Origin: Bacteroidota bacterium
Lineage (GTDB): Bacteria; Bacteroidota; Bacteroidia; Bacteroidales; Paludibacteraceae
Direction of reading: 5' to 3'
NCBI GenBank assembly: GCA_023391625.1
Contig: JAEWAN010000034.1
Coordinates: 496,001-560,000 of the forward strand
DNA: 64,000 nt
The notes under the pieces are model-generated. The model saw nothing but the letters and a program-made list of their open reading frames with translations, was not told the DNA's origin and made no database searches. The position numbers and the translations under genes are program-made. Of the stretch, positions 62,163 through 64,000 are shown in pieces (position 1 is the first letter of the stretch; each line of letters begins with the position of its first letter).

Positions 62163-63374
62163 ATGGACAAATTAAGAAAATATATAGATAAAATAAAACC
62201 AAACTTCGAAGAGGGCGGTAAATTCGGAAAACTTCATTCCGTATTTGACGGATTCGAAACTTTCCTGTTTGTTCCGAACACAACCTCAAAAAAAGGAGCA
62301 CACATTCATGACGCAACGGATTCAAAACGTACCATGATTGTAGTGGTTCTGGCCCTGGTACCTGCATTATTATTCGGAATGTACAATGTAGGTTATCAGC
62401 ATTTCGCTGCAATAGGCGAGTCTATGGGCTTCTGGAGAACATTCTTTTACGGATTTTTGGCCGTTCTGCCTATCATACTTGTGACTTACATCGTAGGGTT
62501 AGGTATTGAGTTTATCGCAGCACAAATTAAAGGACATGAAATCCAGGAAGGTTACCTTGTTACAGGATTTATTATCCCTTTAATAGTACCCGTTGACACT
62601 CCTCTATGGATGATTGCCGTAGCAACAGCATTCGCTGTTATTTTCGCAAAAGAAGTTTTTGGAGGTACGGGAATGAACATATTCAATGTGGCATTAGTTA
62701 CCCGTGCATTTCTTTTCTTCGCCTACCCTACCGCAATGTCAGGAGACACTGTTTGGGTTAGAACAAAAAGCGTTTTCGGATTCGGAGGCGGCAATGCAAT
62801 CGACTCTTTTTCCGGAGCTACTCCACTTGGACAAGTAGGTACGGCCACCACTTCACAGGCCGAAATTACCGGTATTCTGGGCGATCCTATTAATTTCTGG
62901 GATGGCGTTATCGGGCTAATTCCAGGATCTATTGGTGAAACCTCACTGATTGCTATCCTGTTAGGAGCTATCATACTATTAATTACAAAAGTTGCCAGCT
63001 GGAAAGTGATATTATCTGTTTTTGCCGGAGGAGCAATCACCGGAATTATCTTCAATCTATGGGGACCTGATACTGCCGCTGCTCATTTTCCTTGGTACAA
63101 CCACTTAGTATTCGGCGGATTTGCTTTCGGAGCCGTATTCATGGCTACTGATCCGGTAACATCAGCCCGTACCGAAACAGGTAAATGGATATATGGACTT
63201 TTAGTAGGTGCTATGGCTATCATTATCAGAGTACTCAATCCGGGATACGCAGAAGGAATGATGCTTGCTATCTTATTAATGAATGCTTTTGCACCACTTA
63301 TTGATTATTATGTGGTAGATGCAAATATCAAACGTCGTTTGAAACGTGCCAACCCAGTTACTACAAACAAATAA
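62163..63374 (+). CDS. nqrB: Na+-translocating NADH:quinone reductase subunit B
   Basis: 403 residues with about ten membrane helices. The covalent FMN attachment motif SGAT is present in DSFSGATPLGQ; the Thr is residue 220. Further hallmarks are EGYLVTGFIIPLIVPVDTPL and VFMATDPVTSARTETGKWIY. It carries FMN and riboflavin and forms part of the Na+ path. Confidence 0.97.
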   Translation: MDKLRKYIDKIKPNFEEGGKFGKLHSVFDGFETFLFVPNTTSKKGAHIHDATDSKRTMIVVVLALVPALLFGMYNVGYQHFAAIGESMGFWRTFFYGFLAVLPIILVTYIVGLGIEFIAAQIKGHEIQEGYLVTGFIIPLIVPVDTPLWMIAVATAFAVIFAKEVFGGTGMNIFNVALVTRAFLFFAYPTAMSGDTVWVRTKSVFGFGGGNAIDSFSGATPLGQVGTATTSQAEITGILGDPINFWDGVIGLIPGSIGETSLIAILLGAIILLITKVASWKVILSVFAGGAITGIIFNLWGPDTAAAHFPWYNHLVFGGFAFGAVFMATDPVTSARTETGKWIYGLLVGAMAIIIRVLNPGYAEGMMLAILLMNAFAPLIDYYVVDANIKRRLKRANPVTTNK

Positions 63375-63386
63375 AATAAAGAAACG

Positions 63387-64000
63387 ATGAATACAGATAA
63401 GAACAGTTATACGCTTATATATGCCATTGTTATGGTTATTGTGGTAGCGTTTTTGCTATCCTTCGTTTCGAGTGCGTTGAAAGCAAGACAAACGGCAAAC
63501 GTGGAACTCGACAAGAAAAAACAAATACTTAACTCTCTGAATGTCGATTGGCTCGGAAAAGACGTGGAAGCCTTATACAACACATATATTGTAGAAGGTC
63601 TTGTTATCGACACCAAAGGCACAATATTGGAAAAATCCAAAGATGCCGCATTCGATATCGATATCGTTAAAGAAATGGCCAAACCTTTAGCTGAAAGACA
63701 ACTTCCCATTTATGTAGCAAGCGTAGATGGTAATAAAAAATACATCTTCAGCTTACGCGGCACCGGATTGTGGGGCGCCTTATGGGGGTACATTGCTTTA
63801 GACAGCGACAAGAATACTGTTTACGGTACATACTTCTCACATGCCAGTGAAACTCCGGGCCTTGGAGCCAATATAGCCGATGCGCCTTTTCAACAACAAT
63901 TCAGGGGAAAACACATTCTTAATGACAGAAATGAATTTGTTTCCATAGCTGTGATGAAATCAGGTGCACGTGCAGAAGGACGTGACCAGGTGGATGGTAT
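63387..64000 (+). CDS. nqrC: Na+-translocating NADH:quinone reductase subunit C, 3' end outside window
   Basis: The first ~204 codons are seen. One N-terminal membrane helix (about 10-28, IYAIVMVIVVAFLLSFVSSA), then the periplasmic FMN-binding domain with GTGLWGALWGYIALD (about 126-140) and HASETPGLGANIAD (about 151-164). The FMN-linking SGATxTS motif would lie just past the window end. It starts 12 bases after nqrB; nqrD-F should follow. Confidence 0.95.
   Translation, partial: MNTDKNSYTLIYAIVMVIVVAFLLSFVSSALKARQTANVELDKKKQILNSLNVDWLGKDVEALYNTYIVEGLVIDTKGTILEKSKDAAFDIDIVKEMAKPLAERQLPIYVASVDGNKKYIFSLRGTGLWGALWGYIALDSDKNTVYGTYFSHASETPGLGANIADAPFQQQFRGKHILNDRNEFVSIAVMKSGARAEGRDQVDG

Noticed and set aside
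1..64000. CRISPR array, rRNA genes or insertion sequences
   Set aside because: No regularly spaced direct repeats, no transposase-like protein with flanking inverted repeats, and no rRNA sequence were seen.

Overview
The window comes from a member of the Bacteroidota, most likely the order Bacteroidales. The base composition is AT-rich. A SusC/SusD pair sits with an ECF sigma factor and a FecR anti-sigma factor. The ATP synthase genes run in the Bacteroidales order (beta and epsilon first, then a, c, b, delta, alpha, gamma), and an Na+-NQR operon follows later. TonB, ExbB and two ExbD proteins are encoded together with a PstS-like protein and a TPR protein. A giant secreted protein ends in what looks like a type IX secretion (T9SS) sorting domain. 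Promoter-like sites match the Bacteroidetes -7 element TAnnTTTG, and two of them (tRNA-Cys and rho) also have TTTG exactly 19 nt upstream. The T9SS-type tail argues against the genus Bacteroides itself, but I cannot name a genus.

Layout. Bases 1-2900 (+) hold the end of a TrkH-type K+ transporter, a 2-hydroxyacid dehydrogenase and a small ECF-sigma/membrane/periplasmic module. A tRNA-Cys follows with its own consensus promoter. It is trailed by two long perfect hairpins and an accessory island (about 3.1-10 kb). The island has two tandem cassettes. Each begins with a palindrome and a -7 box, then encodes a secreted protein with a nearly identical N-terminal half containing an Rhs-core-like motif and a different C-terminal domain of papain-like (His...Cys) appearance, followed closely by a small unique membrane protein (candidate immunity). 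The first cassette continues with two paralogous transglutaminase-like secreted proteins; the second continues into a decayed third copy. The island ends in gene debris (an AraC tail and a surface-repeat fragment).

Bases 10.2-17.3 kb encode a 2124-residue surface protein (four related beta-sandwich modules, a beta-helix region and a T9SS-like tail) and a two-anchor membrane protein. Bases 17.5-22.7 kb form a redox/regulatory block: rubredoxin, a Crp/Fnr regulator, a divergent Fe-S protein, a cupin, and a PepSY/YeiH pair. Two similar 16-bp operator-like sites (TGTnAC-N4-GTnACA type) precede the Fe-S gene and the PepSY gene. A small secreted protein and a structured leader precede the complete ATP synthase operon (23.6-30.8 kb).

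From 31 to 56.7 kb nearly everything is on the minus strand: DedA, the exbB-exbD-exbD-tonB-(58 aa)-pstS-like-TPR operon, a second small secreted protein, cardiolipin synthase, MATE plus cytidylate-kinase-like protein, a Cys/Met-metabolism PLP enzyme, pheT, the sigma/anti-sigma/SusC/SusD locus, a GSCFA protein and rho with a long disordered insert. From 57 kb the plus strand resumes with a lone wza/wzc-like pair closed by a 23-bp perfect palindrome, then nqrA, nqrB and a truncated nqrC that leaves the window.

Most of the window is housekeeping. The envelope-energy genes (NQR, ATP synthase, Ton system) and outer-membrane uptake genes are standard for the order. The most promising candidate for something undescribed is the tandem Rhs-like/candidate-immunity/transglutaminase-like island next to tRNA-Cys. 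I see no insertion sequence, CRISPR array or rRNA gene.
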